This document shows, piece after piece, positions 35,285 through 43,449 of a stretch of DNA of 64,000 bases. The translations under genes and the position numbers were made by a program. Source of the stretch: CAIWHR01 sp963734055 (lineage in GTDB: Bacteria > Pseudomonadota > Gammaproteobacteria > Burkholderiales > Casimicrobiaceae); NCBI GenBank assembly GCA_963734055.1, contig CAVTFQ010000005.1, forward strand, positions 172,072 through 236,071, in the 5' to 3' direction. How positions within the stretch are numbered: the stretch's first letter is position 1; each line of letters opens with the position of its first letter. The notes beneath the pieces were generated by a model. That model saw only the letters and a program-made list of their open reading frames with translations, was not told the origin of the DNA and searched no databases.

Positions 35285-35488
35285 CTATTGTTTCTTCGTC
35301 CCTTCGCTCCGACTCCGGTAGTCGTCGTAGGACATGCTGGTGTTGCTCACGCATCGCTCGCGCTCGGTCTGATCGACGAGCCGGTTGCACTGGTTCCGCT
35401 GCCACCCCTGTGCTGACGAGTATGCCTGCTGCCATGTGCATCCTGCGACCGCGGTCATGACGATCGCGAGCGTAGTCAGCCGCAGCAT
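35285..35488 (-). CDS. Small lipoprotein
   Basis: 67 residues from the ATG at 35488. A lipoprotein signal peptide with lipobox VAGC is followed by a short polar mature chain with two further Cys (RNQCNRL and ERCVSN), which could form a disulfide. Function unknown. The open frame extends to 35713 but that part is not signal-like. Probably envelope anchored. Confidence 0.6.
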   Translation of the reverse strand: MLRLTTLAIVMTAVAGCTWQQAYSSAQGWQRNQCNRLVDQTERERCVSNTSMSYDDYRSRSEGTKKQ

Positions 35489-35762
35489 GCGCGCCGACCG
35501 CGTCGGTGCGAGCCAGAAGCTTCCGAAGGCAGCGAAGAACAAGGCTACCGCACACCGATTCAGTCGCGTGGAATTCCAGAAGGTTGCGGGTTCGGGAAAG
35601 AACGCTATGGACTCCATATCGCGTTTCACCTCGGGCGCACGTTCGAGTCTGCGCCGGAAACTGTTTGCATCGTGGTGTCGCGCGACAAGGGTTTCGATCC
35701 GCTTCTTCTGCATCTTAATGTGAGCGGCCTACAGTGTCGCAGGATCGAAAGCTTCGATGAAC

Positions 35763-36053
35763 TCATGGTGTGCGGCAGGTGCAACAAGGCTATCACCATC
35801 GAACATCACGGTGGACGTTGGTGCCCCAACTGCGGATCGTTCGCAAGTCCGCCAGACCCCGAGCGGTTGCCGTCCCGTCAACCAGGGTATCGAGAAACGA
35901 GCTCCGGGCACACAACCGACCCCACTGCCTGGGATCGGCGGCCCTGGGGGCATGGTATGCGGGTGGTGCAATGCGCCGTCCGACATGTCAGATGGCATCT
36001 ACGACGACGGGGAGTGGATGTGCGGGGCTTGCATTGCGCAATACGCCCACTAG
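35763..36053 (+). other. Two zinc-ribbon-like segments in different frames
   Basis: The frame starting MVCGRCNKAITIEHHGG continues to RWCPNCGSF (35765-35845). A second stretch, MVCGWCNAPSDMSDG followed by EWMCGACIAQYAH, runs to a stop at 36053 in another frame. Both have the CxxC-n-CxxC pattern of small zinc ribbons. They could be two tiny proteins or remnants of one gene with disrupted frame. Weak evidence; no ribosome sites decide. Confidence 0.35.
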
Positions 36054-36514
36054 AACGGACCTGAGCTTCGGCCCCTATCGACATCCCGCGGGACGGCTTA
36101 TATGTCCTAATCGGAATTCGACCTGACGAACAATGTCCGATCAAGTTGATGCGCCTTTGATGCAGGGACCGAGTATCGCCGTTGTGCAAACGCGAAACCC
36201 GCCGTTCAGTCCGGGCTCGTCAACTGGCGTATATGGACCCCTCCTCGGTTGCAAGCATTCCGTTCTTTGGCGATGAGGTACGACTGCTCACGTATATCCG
36301 GCCTCCAATTGCCACATCGATTTGACGATGCTCGGCCATGATGGGCTATTCGCGCGCCAGCTCCCCATCGCTATCTCGTGCTTCTCGCACATCGCCAGTT
36401 TCGGGTTTTGCCGGCGCCGGTTCGACCTGTTCGCCATCGTTCGGCTTGCTTAGCAATCGTGGTGGATGTGCTCCTGTTGACGACCGTTGATCGGTCCCGG
36501 TGTCGAGTATTGCC
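36054..36514. other. Intergenic region before the IS110 transposase
   Basis: About 460 bases with no supported gene. It contains low-GC, repeat-like stretches and probably one end of the IS110-family element, whose exact terminus I cannot fix because this family lacks conventional inverted repeats. Confidence 0.5.
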
Positions 36515-37546
36515 TCAGCTTGTGACCATAGCCGGTTGGTAATCAGTGCCGTTCCTCAACATCGCCCAAGCGATGCGCGTGGTCTTATTGGCCATCGCTA
36601 CTACCGCAACGTTGGGGTGGCGACGCGCCGCCAGCCGGGTTGCCCATTGACTGAGTGGGTCGTCCTTGTCTTTGGAATGGTGGATTACCGAGCGAGCACC
36701 GTGAATCAGTAGCGCCCGCAAGTATGCGTCGCCGCGTTTGCTAATTCCCAGCAATCGCTCCTTACCGCCCGAGCTGTGCTGCCTGGGCGTCAACCCGAAC
36801 GCCGCGGACATCTGCCGCCCGTTAACAAACTGTTCGCCGTTGCCTACCGACGCCACCAACGCGGTGGCAATGATCGGTCCCACTCCGCGCAACTGCTGCA
36901 GCCGCTTGGCCGTCGGGTCGCTTTGCGCAATCATCGCAATTTCGCGGTCGAGTTCCGCCATCCTCTCATCGAGCGTCCGCAGATCGTCCCACAGCCCATT
37001 TAGGAGTCGCCGGAACCGCGCACTCAGGCCGTTCTCCGCATCCTCCAACCAACAGGGCAATGCCCGCCGCAAATGCAATAACTCTTTGGGCGCCACTAAC
37101 CCGTACTCGGCGACCAGGCCGCGAATCTGGTTGGCCTTGGCCGTGCGTTGCTTGGTCAACTCGGCACGGATGCGGTGCACCGCTTGAATGTCCTGTTGCG
37201 CCACCGTCTTCACCGACACAAACCGCATGTGCGGCCGACTCATGGCTTCACAGATCGCCTCGGCATCGTTGGCGTCGTTCTTGTTGCTCTTTACATACGG
37301 CTTTACAAACTGCGGCGCGACCAACCTCACCTTGAATCCTTGCGCCTGCAGTCCACGAGCCCAGTAATGCGCACCACCACACGCCTCCATGCCAATCTCG
37401 CAGCCCGGTTCAACCGTCTCGCGCAATACCTTCAGCCAGTTCTCCCGCGAGAGCTTTCGCCGCCACACCGCTTTCTCGTTCCGGTCTACGCCGTGCACCT
37501 GGAACACGTTCTTTGCCAAATCTACCCCAACGCGAATAAGCTTCAT
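36515..37546 (-). CDS. IS110-family (IS1111-like) transposase
   Basis: 343 residues from the ATG at 37546, preceded by AAGGAG. The N-terminal DEDD recombinase domain shows VGVDLAKNVFQVHGV, IGMEACGGAHYWAR and KNDANDAEAICEA. The C-terminal transposase_20 region shows LQQLRGVGPIIATALVASVG and FGLTPRQHSSGGKERLLGISKRGD with the conserved Ser. Complete and probably active. It lies downstream of the peptide-modification cassette. Confidence 0.93.
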   Translation of the reverse strand: MKLIRVGVDLAKNVFQVHGVDRNEKAVWRRKLSRENWLKVLRETVEPGCEIGMEACGGAHYWARGLQAQGFKVRLVAPQFVKPYVKSNKNDANDAEAICEAMSRPHMRFVSVKTVAQQDIQAVHRIRAELTKQRTAKANQIRGLVAEYGLVAPKELLHLRRALPCWLEDAENGLSARFRRLLNGLWDDLRTLDERMAELDREIAMIAQSDPTAKRLQQLRGVGPIIATALVASVGNGEQFVNGRQMSAAFGLTPRQHSSGGKERLLGISKRGDAYLRALLIHGARSVIHHSKDKDDPLSQWATRLAARRHPNVAVVAMANKTTRIAWAMLRNGTDYQPAMVTS

Positions 37547-37612
37547 GACGGACTCCTTCTCCCGGTTGACTGGTGGATGACACTTCCAGTCTGGCACCTC
37601 GATGCCGTTTAG

Positions 37613-37890
37613 GTGAGGAGGGGTCCATCCCATTGCTATCGGCCAGAACCAGTCGTAGCGATTTGCTGCAAGCATCGCTTCTTTCAAAGGCCGCCAACAG
37701 TCGTGATGCAACCACCGGGTCCGAAGGTCGAGTCGACGTTGTTGTTGCCGAGCGAGAAACGGGACTGGGATACGCGCGCCTCACCCTTGGCCGTCTTTGG
37801 GCCGGTAGCAGGCCAGCGCGGCGGCGGAGTCACCGAAGGGGCAGTCGGAAAAGCTGGTGTACTCATGCGGGACCGGTTCCGGACGGCGGC
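37613..37890. other. Gap between IS110 and the cyclase gene
   Basis: About 280 bases. Both strands have 60-93-codon open frames but none has a recognisable domain. On the minus strand, directly downstream of the cyclase, the frame 37866-37684 encodes a Pro/Gly-rich 60-residue peptide ending GPGGCITTVGGL; its last third overlaps sequence that looks like the IS110 left flank. I do not call it a gene. Confidence 0.4.
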
Positions 37891-40566
37891 CTAGCTAGGA
37901 GCGGGAGCGCGGCCGGTCCCGTGGCGGGTCCCGGGCCGCTGGGCCGTGGGAAGGACACCGGACGGGCGGCGGCTCAGGTAGCGAAGCGCGAGTTCGACGG
38001 CCAAGCCGGCGGTCATCGCCGTGCCGTCGCGCTCAAACCGCTCGAAGTCATCGCCTAGCGCGAGGCGGCCAGCGTCGGCCAGCGCTAGCTCCTGCGACGA
38101 CAGCAAGGCATCGAGCAACCGCTGGATCCTTGCACCCGCCCGATGCACCGTGCCGAGCAGCGTCGCGCCGTGGCTGAACTCGCTCTCCCGAAAACACAGC
38201 ATAGCCACACTTCGCAGGCCTAGGGCCAGTTCCAACATGTCGTCCGACTGTGCATTGGACAGCAGCGAGGCCCGCAACAGAACCCGCGCCGCCGCGTGGT
38301 TCCCCCGGCCGGCCTCGATGTCGCCCAGGCATCGCAGGATCGAGCTCTCGATCATCGCTTCGCCGGCTTCTCTGGCCAGCCCCAGCGCCCGGCGGAGGTG
38401 ACCTTCCGCGGTGTCGTCGGCTTCGATCATCGCAAGCACGCCCCGGTACAGCGTCGCTAGGGCCAGGTTCGGCCGGTGTCCGACCCGCGCGTAGCCGGCG
38501 AGCGCGAGTTCGAGGTGTTCGCGCGCGACCGCGGTCTGGCGCCTGGCCAACGCAACCCGGGCGATGCCGTAATGTGCATTCGCCGTCAGCTTGGCGTCGC
38601 GCGCGTCCGAAGCGAGGGATATCAGCCGCGAAAACTGACGTTGGGCGCCATCAAAGTCGCCAAGGACGTACGACAAGTGGCCGATGTCCGAAACCACCAT
38701 CGCCTCGGCCGCCGGCATCCCCCGTTCCCTGAAGAGCGCCAGCGCTTCCTCGTAGAACGAAGCCGCCTGATCGAGGTTGCCGACGTAGGTTGACAGTGCG
38801 GCGGCTGCCCACAGTGTGCTCGCGATCGCAGCTGGGTCCGAGCCCGGGCGCCGACCGGCCAGCGCAAGCAGACAGGCCTGGAGCCCTTCCTGGCGATGCG
38901 AGCGACTTATCCAGTACAACCTGAGCGCCGCACAGAAGCGCAGCCCCGCCGCATGCCCATCCAACGACTGCGAGGTGTATAGCAACGCTGCGTGGATGTT
39001 CTGGTGCTCAGTCTCGATCTCCTGAAACGACAGGCCCCAGTTCGCGGACGAGGCCGCTTGGGCGATGTGCTGCTTCTCCACCAGGGCCAAGAAGTGGTCG
39101 CGATGCTGGCGCCGGGCTTGCGAGGCCCGCTCGACGTCGGCCTCGAGTTGTTCGAGGCCAAATTCCCGAATCACCTCAAGCATGCCGAAGCGGGTGTGCG
39201 CCGCCCGGACGAAGCTCTTCCTGACCAGGCTCTCGATGGTGTCCAGATTGACGCCGAAGACCGCCTGGGCCGTCCCGTGGGTCCATCCGCCGGCAAATAC
39301 CGCCAGCTGACAGAATGCCACGCGCTCGGCCGGGTCGAGCAATTCGTAGCTCCAGTGGACGGTCGCGCGCAGCGTGCGGTGTCGATCCGGCACGTCGTCG
39401 ACTGAGGCGCTCAGGAAGTACAGGCGGCCCTCGAGCCGCGAAAGCAGGTCCGAAGGACCGAGCACCACTGTCTTCGCAGCCGCGAGTTCGAGCGCCAGCG
39501 GCACATGTTCGACGCGCCTGCAGACGGCGACGACCGGTTTCGTCTTGTGTATGACAACGCCCGCCGCCCGCGCTCGGGCGCAGAACAGCGCGATCGCCTC
39601 GGACTCGGCAAGAGGCTCGACTGCAAAGCGCCATTCCGAGGTCACGCGCAGCGGCGAGCGGCTCGTCACGATGATGACGAGGTTGCTGCATCGCCGGACC
39701 AAGTCGCCGACGAAGCCGGCAGCGCCCTGCAGATGCTCGAAGTTGTCGAGCACGAGCGCACATCGCCGCTGGCCGATGAACTGCACCAGTTCGCCATGTG
39801 CCCCGATCACTTTGGAGATCGCCTCGGGCACGAGTTGCGACTCGCCGATCGCCACAAGATCGATCCACCACAGACCTTCCGGATAACGCGCTGCCCGGCG
39901 CCGCGCCAACTCCATGGCGAGTCGGGTCTTGCCGATACCGCCGGGGCCGGTCAAGGTCACCAAGCGAGCCCCATCGGTGTCCAAAATCCGATTGAGCGCG
40001 GCCAGCTCCCGGACTCGGCCGACAAAGGTCGTGGAGGTCGTCGGCAGGTTGGACCGTCCCAGGCTGGCGACGGGCGCGAAGGGCTTGGATCCGACCTGGT
40101 ACAGATGGATCGGTTCGACGATGTCCTTGAGCTGGTGCAGGCCGAGGTCAGTGACATCGCAGCTAACCAGCTCGCGCGTGCTCCTTGATATCAGGATCTG
40201 TCCGCCATGGGCCGCAGCCGCAATGCGTGCCGCGCGATGCACGTCTATCCCTATGTACTCGCCACTCCACCGCTCGGCATGGCCCGTGTGCATGCCAATC
40301 CTGACCTGGATCGGCTTGTCGTCCAGTTCAGCCTGGATCTGCCTGGCTGCGTCTACAGCGTCGAGCGCGCTTAAGAAGACGACGAAGAATCCATCGCCCG
40401 CGCAATGCACCTCTTGACCGCCTCGACGAACGAGCACCTCGCGCACCAGCTCCTGCGTCCGAATCAGCTCGTGCTGGCCGTCGCGCCCCTCATCCTGGAT
40501 CAGCGCGGTCGATCCCTTGACGTCGGTGAACAGGAACGTGAGGGTTCCAGAGGGAAGTCCTGACAC
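37891..40566 (-). CDS. Class III nucleotidyl cyclase-AAA-TPR protein of a peptide modification cassette
   Basis: 891 residues from a GTG preceded by GGAG. Domain order: class III cyclase (1-160) with metal Asp15 in FTDVKGST and Asp58 in CAGDGFF; NB-ARC-like ATPase with Walker A GPGGIGKT (207-214) and Walker B ALVLDNFEHL; then TPR-type helices from about 520 to 870. At the transition-state position usually Asn, the sequence is GIDVHRAARI, so His110 replaces Asn while Arg114 is kept. Co-directional with the leader-like peptide and SagB-type gene, it matches the layout of the TIGRFAM 'putative peptide modification system cyclase'. Activity, product (cAMP or cGMP) and role are unknown. Confidence 0.85.
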   Translation of the reverse strand: MSGLPSGTLTFLFTDVKGSTALIQDEGRDGQHELIRTQELVREVLVRRGGQEVHCAGDGFFVVFLSALDAVDAARQIQAELDDKPIQVRIGMHTGHAERWSGEYIGIDVHRAARIAAAAHGGQILISRSTRELVSCDVTDLGLHQLKDIVEPIHLYQVGSKPFAPVASLGRSNLPTTSTTFVGRVRELAALNRILDTDGARLVTLTGPGGIGKTRLAMELARRRAARYPEGLWWIDLVAIGESQLVPEAISKVIGAHGELVQFIGQRRCALVLDNFEHLQGAAGFVGDLVRRCSNLVIIVTSRSPLRVTSEWRFAVEPLAESEAIALFCARARAAGVVIHKTKPVVAVCRRVEHVPLALELAAAKTVVLGPSDLLSRLEGRLYFLSASVDDVPDRHRTLRATVHWSYELLDPAERVAFCQLAVFAGGWTHGTAQAVFGVNLDTIESLVRKSFVRAAHTRFGMLEVIREFGLEQLEADVERASQARRQHRDHFLALVEKQHIAQAASSANWGLSFQEIETEHQNIHAALLYTSQSLDGHAAGLRFCAALRLYWISRSHRQEGLQACLLALAGRRPGSDPAAIASTLWAAAALSTYVGNLDQAASFYEEALALFRERGMPAAEAMVVSDIGHLSYVLGDFDGAQRQFSRLISLASDARDAKLTANAHYGIARVALARRQTAVAREHLELALAGYARVGHRPNLALATLYRGVLAMIEADDTAEGHLRRALGLAREAGEAMIESSILRCLGDIEAGRGNHAAARVLLRASLLSNAQSDDMLELALGLRSVAMLCFRESEFSHGATLLGTVHRAGARIQRLLDALLSSQELALADAGRLALGDDFERFERDGTAMTAGLAVELALRYLSRRPSGVLPTAQRPGTRHGTGRAPAPS

Positions 40567-40650
40567 GGTTGGACTCCAGGGAGTTGGGGGCGTTCACGCC
40601 GCGCAGCGCGCCGGACCGGCGGGCAGTCGGGCACGGTCGCGCCGCCGCAG

Positions 40651-40917
40651 CTAAGCCCCTTGGGAAAGGCCGATCCAGATCTTCGGCATGTGGCCGCCCT
40701 CGTTGTCAAAGTTCCAGATCTGCGTCGACCACGCGTCGAGGTTGCGCAAGATCTCTTCGTTCGATGGTAGGTTGATGCCGCCAGGCGGAATCGATGCCGG
40801 ATCGACCTTGATGCCAGCGGCGCCGAGAACGCCAACGGGATCGGCGATCAACTGGTCACGGTATTTTGCGTCGGTGGCGATTCGATACAGCAGGTCTCGG
40901 ATCGTGGTCTGTTCCAT
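40651..40917 (-). CDS. NHLP-type putative modified peptide precursor
   Basis: 88 residues; ATG preceded by AAGGA at eight bases. The N-terminal half (RDLLYRIATDAKYRDQL followed by IADPVGVLGAAGIKVDP) has the nitrile-hydratase-alpha-like leader fold used by NHLP RiPP precursors. A Pro/Asn hinge and a double Gly (NEGG) precede a short C-terminal HMPKIWIGLSQGA. It has no Cys and few Ser/Thr in the tail, so classical azole or lanthionine chemistry is unlikely. Lies between the dehydrogenase (49 bases) and cyclase (84 bases). Precursor role is inferred from leader similarity and context. Confidence 0.8.
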   Translation of the reverse strand: MEQTTIRDLLYRIATDAKYRDQLIADPVGVLGAAGIKVDPASIPPGGINLPSNEEILRNLDAWSTQIWNFDNEGGHMPKIWIGLSQGA

Positions 40918-40966
40918 GTGAACTATCCTTAGCGATCAGAAAGAGGGCGAAGAGACCGATCGGCCG

Positions 40967-42166
40967 CTAGGACCGGCGATCGACGACGAAGTCTTCGGTC
41001 TTGAACTGAAGCCGGTCGTCGTCCGCGTCCGGTATTCCCAATCCGTTGATGCCCACCGCGGCCTCGCGCAGCGGATCCAAGCCAAGGCGGTCGGCGATAT
41101 CGCCGTCGTTGATCGCCGACGTGAAGAAGGCGCCCAGGCCAAGGTGCGTGGCCACGATGTACAGGGTCTGGCTCAGATGGCCTGCATCGAGCAGCACGGC
41201 CTTGTAAGCCTTCTTGTGCCCCGGGTACTTCCAGAAGTTGCGGTCGAACCGCGCGACTTGGATCAGCAAGGCATGGGCATCCGCGAAATATGCTTGGTTG
41301 GCCAAGAACAACCGCGCCAATTCGCGCGCCTGCGCAGCGTCCAGCGCCTCCAGCAACACAAGGCCATGCGAGTCGGCTTCGTAGTGGTACAGCCCCGGAC
41401 ACACAGACTCGACATTGAGAACCAAGACGAAGGCATCAAGCGGATGCATCGCCCCCGCCGAAGGACTAGTGCGTCTGATCGCGGAGATCTCGTCCGTGAT
41501 CCGCCGGATTCCCTGGACCCCAAACACCGCGTGGAGCGCGTACTCCAGCGACCTCCGCGGAAGCGCAACGTCGGTGCGGAATGCACGCGTGGTGCAACGC
41601 AGGCGCAGCCTGGCCAGCCAGTCGTCGCGCAGGTCCGGCATGTCGAGCACGATGCGATCCGGCCCGCGCGAGCGGTGTGGGAAATGCGTCGGCGGCATTC
41701 CCCGCTTCCTGATCATTGCTGTTAGCGACTCGCCGCCCTGTTCGTCGCCGGGCCGCTGTACCGTCGAATCGATGCCGCGCCAACGAGTGTGCGCGTGAAA
41801 GACCCCTGCCAGGTCGTCCCACCAGGCCGCATCCATCCCGGCCTCCTGCTCGGCGAGCCGAGGCCAGCCCTCGCTCGGGGGGTCGGACATCAGGACACCC
41901 CGGCGCGCGAGTTCGAGCAGCCTGGGACGGATCGACGCGTCTCCGGCGGCGATCTCCTCGAGCGCCGTCCAGGCGTGCACACTGACGCGAGCCAAGAGCG
42001 GAACGTCGTCGGCATCAAAGGCGATTGCCTCGCCGGTGAGCGGGCACAGCAACTCGCAGCGCAACTCGGTGCGCAGTGACATCTCGCCGCGGAAGAAGCG
42101 CTCGAAGTCCAGAACGTATTCGTCCCGGATCCGGAAGGTGCAGTTTCTTCTTCGTCGCAGCCGCAT
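40967..42166 (-). CDS. SagB-type peptide maturation dehydrogenase
   Basis: 399 residues. The N-terminal 180 residues are a helical, winged-helix-like region without clear motif. The C-terminal nitroreductase fold (about 185-390) has the FMN/dimer motifs of SagB-like enzymes: LRCTTRAF, SPSAGAMHPLDAFVLV, CPGLYHYEADSHGL, LDAGHLSQTLYIVATHLGLGAFFTSAIND and VGINGLGIPD. In azole RiPPs such enzymes oxidise azolines, but no YcaO cyclodehydratase is in the window. First gene of the three-gene cassette and probably FMN dependent. Best fit: the 'putative peptide maturation dehydrogenase' family. Confidence 0.85.
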   Translation of the reverse strand: MRLRRRRNCTFRIRDEYVLDFERFFRGEMSLRTELRCELLCPLTGEAIAFDADDVPLLARVSVHAWTALEEIAAGDASIRPRLLELARRGVLMSDPPSEGWPRLAEQEAGMDAAWWDDLAGVFHAHTRWRGIDSTVQRPGDEQGGESLTAMIRKRGMPPTHFPHRSRGPDRIVLDMPDLRDDWLARLRLRCTTRAFRTDVALPRRSLEYALHAVFGVQGIRRITDEISAIRRTSPSAGAMHPLDAFVLVLNVESVCPGLYHYEADSHGLVLLEALDAAQARELARLFLANQAYFADAHALLIQVARFDRNFWKYPGHKKAYKAVLLDAGHLSQTLYIVATHLGLGAFFTSAINDGDIADRLGLDPLREAAVGINGLGIPDADDDRLQFKTEDFVVDRRS

Positions 42167-42626
42167 CGCCGGTCGCCCCTCTGCTTGCTCAATATACTCC
42201 TAGCCCTGGTGACAGGGGCTTGCCGGTGCGTGGAATCGGGGTAGGTCCACAACGCCGCAGTATAGCCACCGCAATGAACCATCGCGCTGAAGCGCCAACG
42301 ACCGCTTCCATGCCTCGATTCCGATGCCTTGGGCGGCAGCAAGGGGTCGATCGCTCCATTTCCCCTGACCGTAGCGAATGGCTCCTTCCCGCCTATGGAA
42401 GTGGTCAGCCAGGCGGCTCCCGTCAACGATAACTGATGGCCTATTCTGTTGAAAAACGTACGCGTCTTTCCGGCGACGATTTTGGGGGTATCAAACCATC
42501 ACCTGATCGATTTGCGTGGCTCTGAGAGCGTTCTAGAGGGTCGACTTTTTCGAGGACGCTCAACTCCGGCACTGCAAACGAGTTTTTCAACGTAAGCGTC
42601 AGCCCGAGGCCGTCTTGACGCTCAGA

Positions 42627-42851
42627 GGGTAAGTCTCAGCGTTAATCGAACACTTTTTTGACATTGGTGTGTCATTGTCGAATCGTTTGCTGCATACCGT
42701 GAGCAGCAACACAAAAATAGTACAAACGGGTTTTGTAGAGGGAAATCATGACGCCTCGATCGTTTTTCGGCGGCTCAATACTCTCTTTGCAAGATCGGGG
42801 TGTTCGACTAACGCTGAGACTCAAGTGTTCGGTTAACGCTGAGACTTACCC
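42627..42851. mobile_element. Small inverted-repeat element inserted in IS66
   Basis: Termini GGGTAAGTCTCAGCGTTAA and its inverted copy (GGTTAACGCTGAGACTTACCC minus one variant base) enclose about 225 bp without a gene. The 7-bp GCTCAGA directly flanks both ends as a target duplication. The right end also carries an extra internal copy of the GTTCG-TAACGCTGAGACT motif, a multi-repeat end like those of IS21 relatives, so it may be an internally deleted IS21-type element. It sits just after the stop of the passenger gene. Confidence 0.75.
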
Positions 42852-42853
42852 GC

Positions 42854-43447
42854 TCAGACCTTAAAGCGCCGTAGGCTCTCGTTGACTGCGGCAGGGTCGA
42901 AGGCCGCGGGATCGAAGGCGCCGCCGCACCACTCGAGCATGGCGTCGTGCTCTTCGTGGGCGGGGTCCCGGATCGCCGCGAGGAAGTCTTCGTATCCGGG
43001 TGGTCCGCCCACGTCCTCGGGCGGGCAGGCATTAGCTCCGTCCAGGCATTGCGGCAACTGCAGCGCAGGATCGGCCGGCAGAGTCTTCTCAACGCTGACC
43101 CGATGCTCCCAGCCGTCGCCGAAGTCGTAGAGGTAGATGAATGACTTGCGCGCGCCCAGGGCGACGGCGAGCGTGAACCGATCGTCGCGTTGCACCCGCG
43201 GCGGCGTGTCGAAGTCCGGATCGGGCTCGCCGTAGTGGTCGTGGCCGATCACGAACTCGTGCAGGTGTCCCCCAGCCCAGCCCATCGTCCAGAGCAGCAC
43301 GGCGTGGAGCTTGTGCAGCTTGATCGACCCCGGTACCAGGACGCGCCGCCAGATCGTCGGGCTGACATCGAGCAGCTCGATGCGCAGCTGGTAGATCGGA
43401 GCGGCGGTCTTGGTGGCGCGCAGTGGCGCCTTGCGCGCGACGGCCAT
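42854..43447 (-). CDS. pRiA4b ORF-3-like protein (IS66 passenger)
   Basis: 197 residues from the ATG at 43447, two bases after the tnpC stop. Matches the plasmid pRiA4b ORF-3 family: YQLRIELLDVSPTIWRRVLVPG, HLHEFVIGHDHYGEPDP, YLYDFGDGWEHRVSVEK and GGPPGYEDFLAAI. Function unknown; frequently travels with IS66 transposase genes. Inside the element boundaries, so it moves with it. Confidence 0.88.
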   Translation of the reverse strand: MAVARKAPLRATKTAAPIYQLRIELLDVSPTIWRRVLVPGSIKLHKLHAVLLWTMGWAGGHLHEFVIGHDHYGEPDPDFDTPPRVQRDDRFTLAVALGARKSFIYLYDFGDGWEHRVSVEKTLPADPALQLPQCLDGANACPPEDVGGPPGYEDFLAAIRDPAHEEHDAMLEWCGGAFDPAAFDPAAVNESLRRFKV

Positions 43448-43449
43448 CG

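Noticed and set aside
37613..37894. A 93-codon plus-strand frame and a 60-codon minus-strand frame beside the cyclase as additional precursor peptides
   Set aside because: No leader similarity, no convincing ribosome site, and part of the sequence looks like IS110 flank.
40651..42166. A thiazole/oxazole-modified microcin cluster
   Set aside because: There is no YcaO or E1-like cyclodehydratase in the window, and the peptide lacks Cys and has few Ser/Thr.
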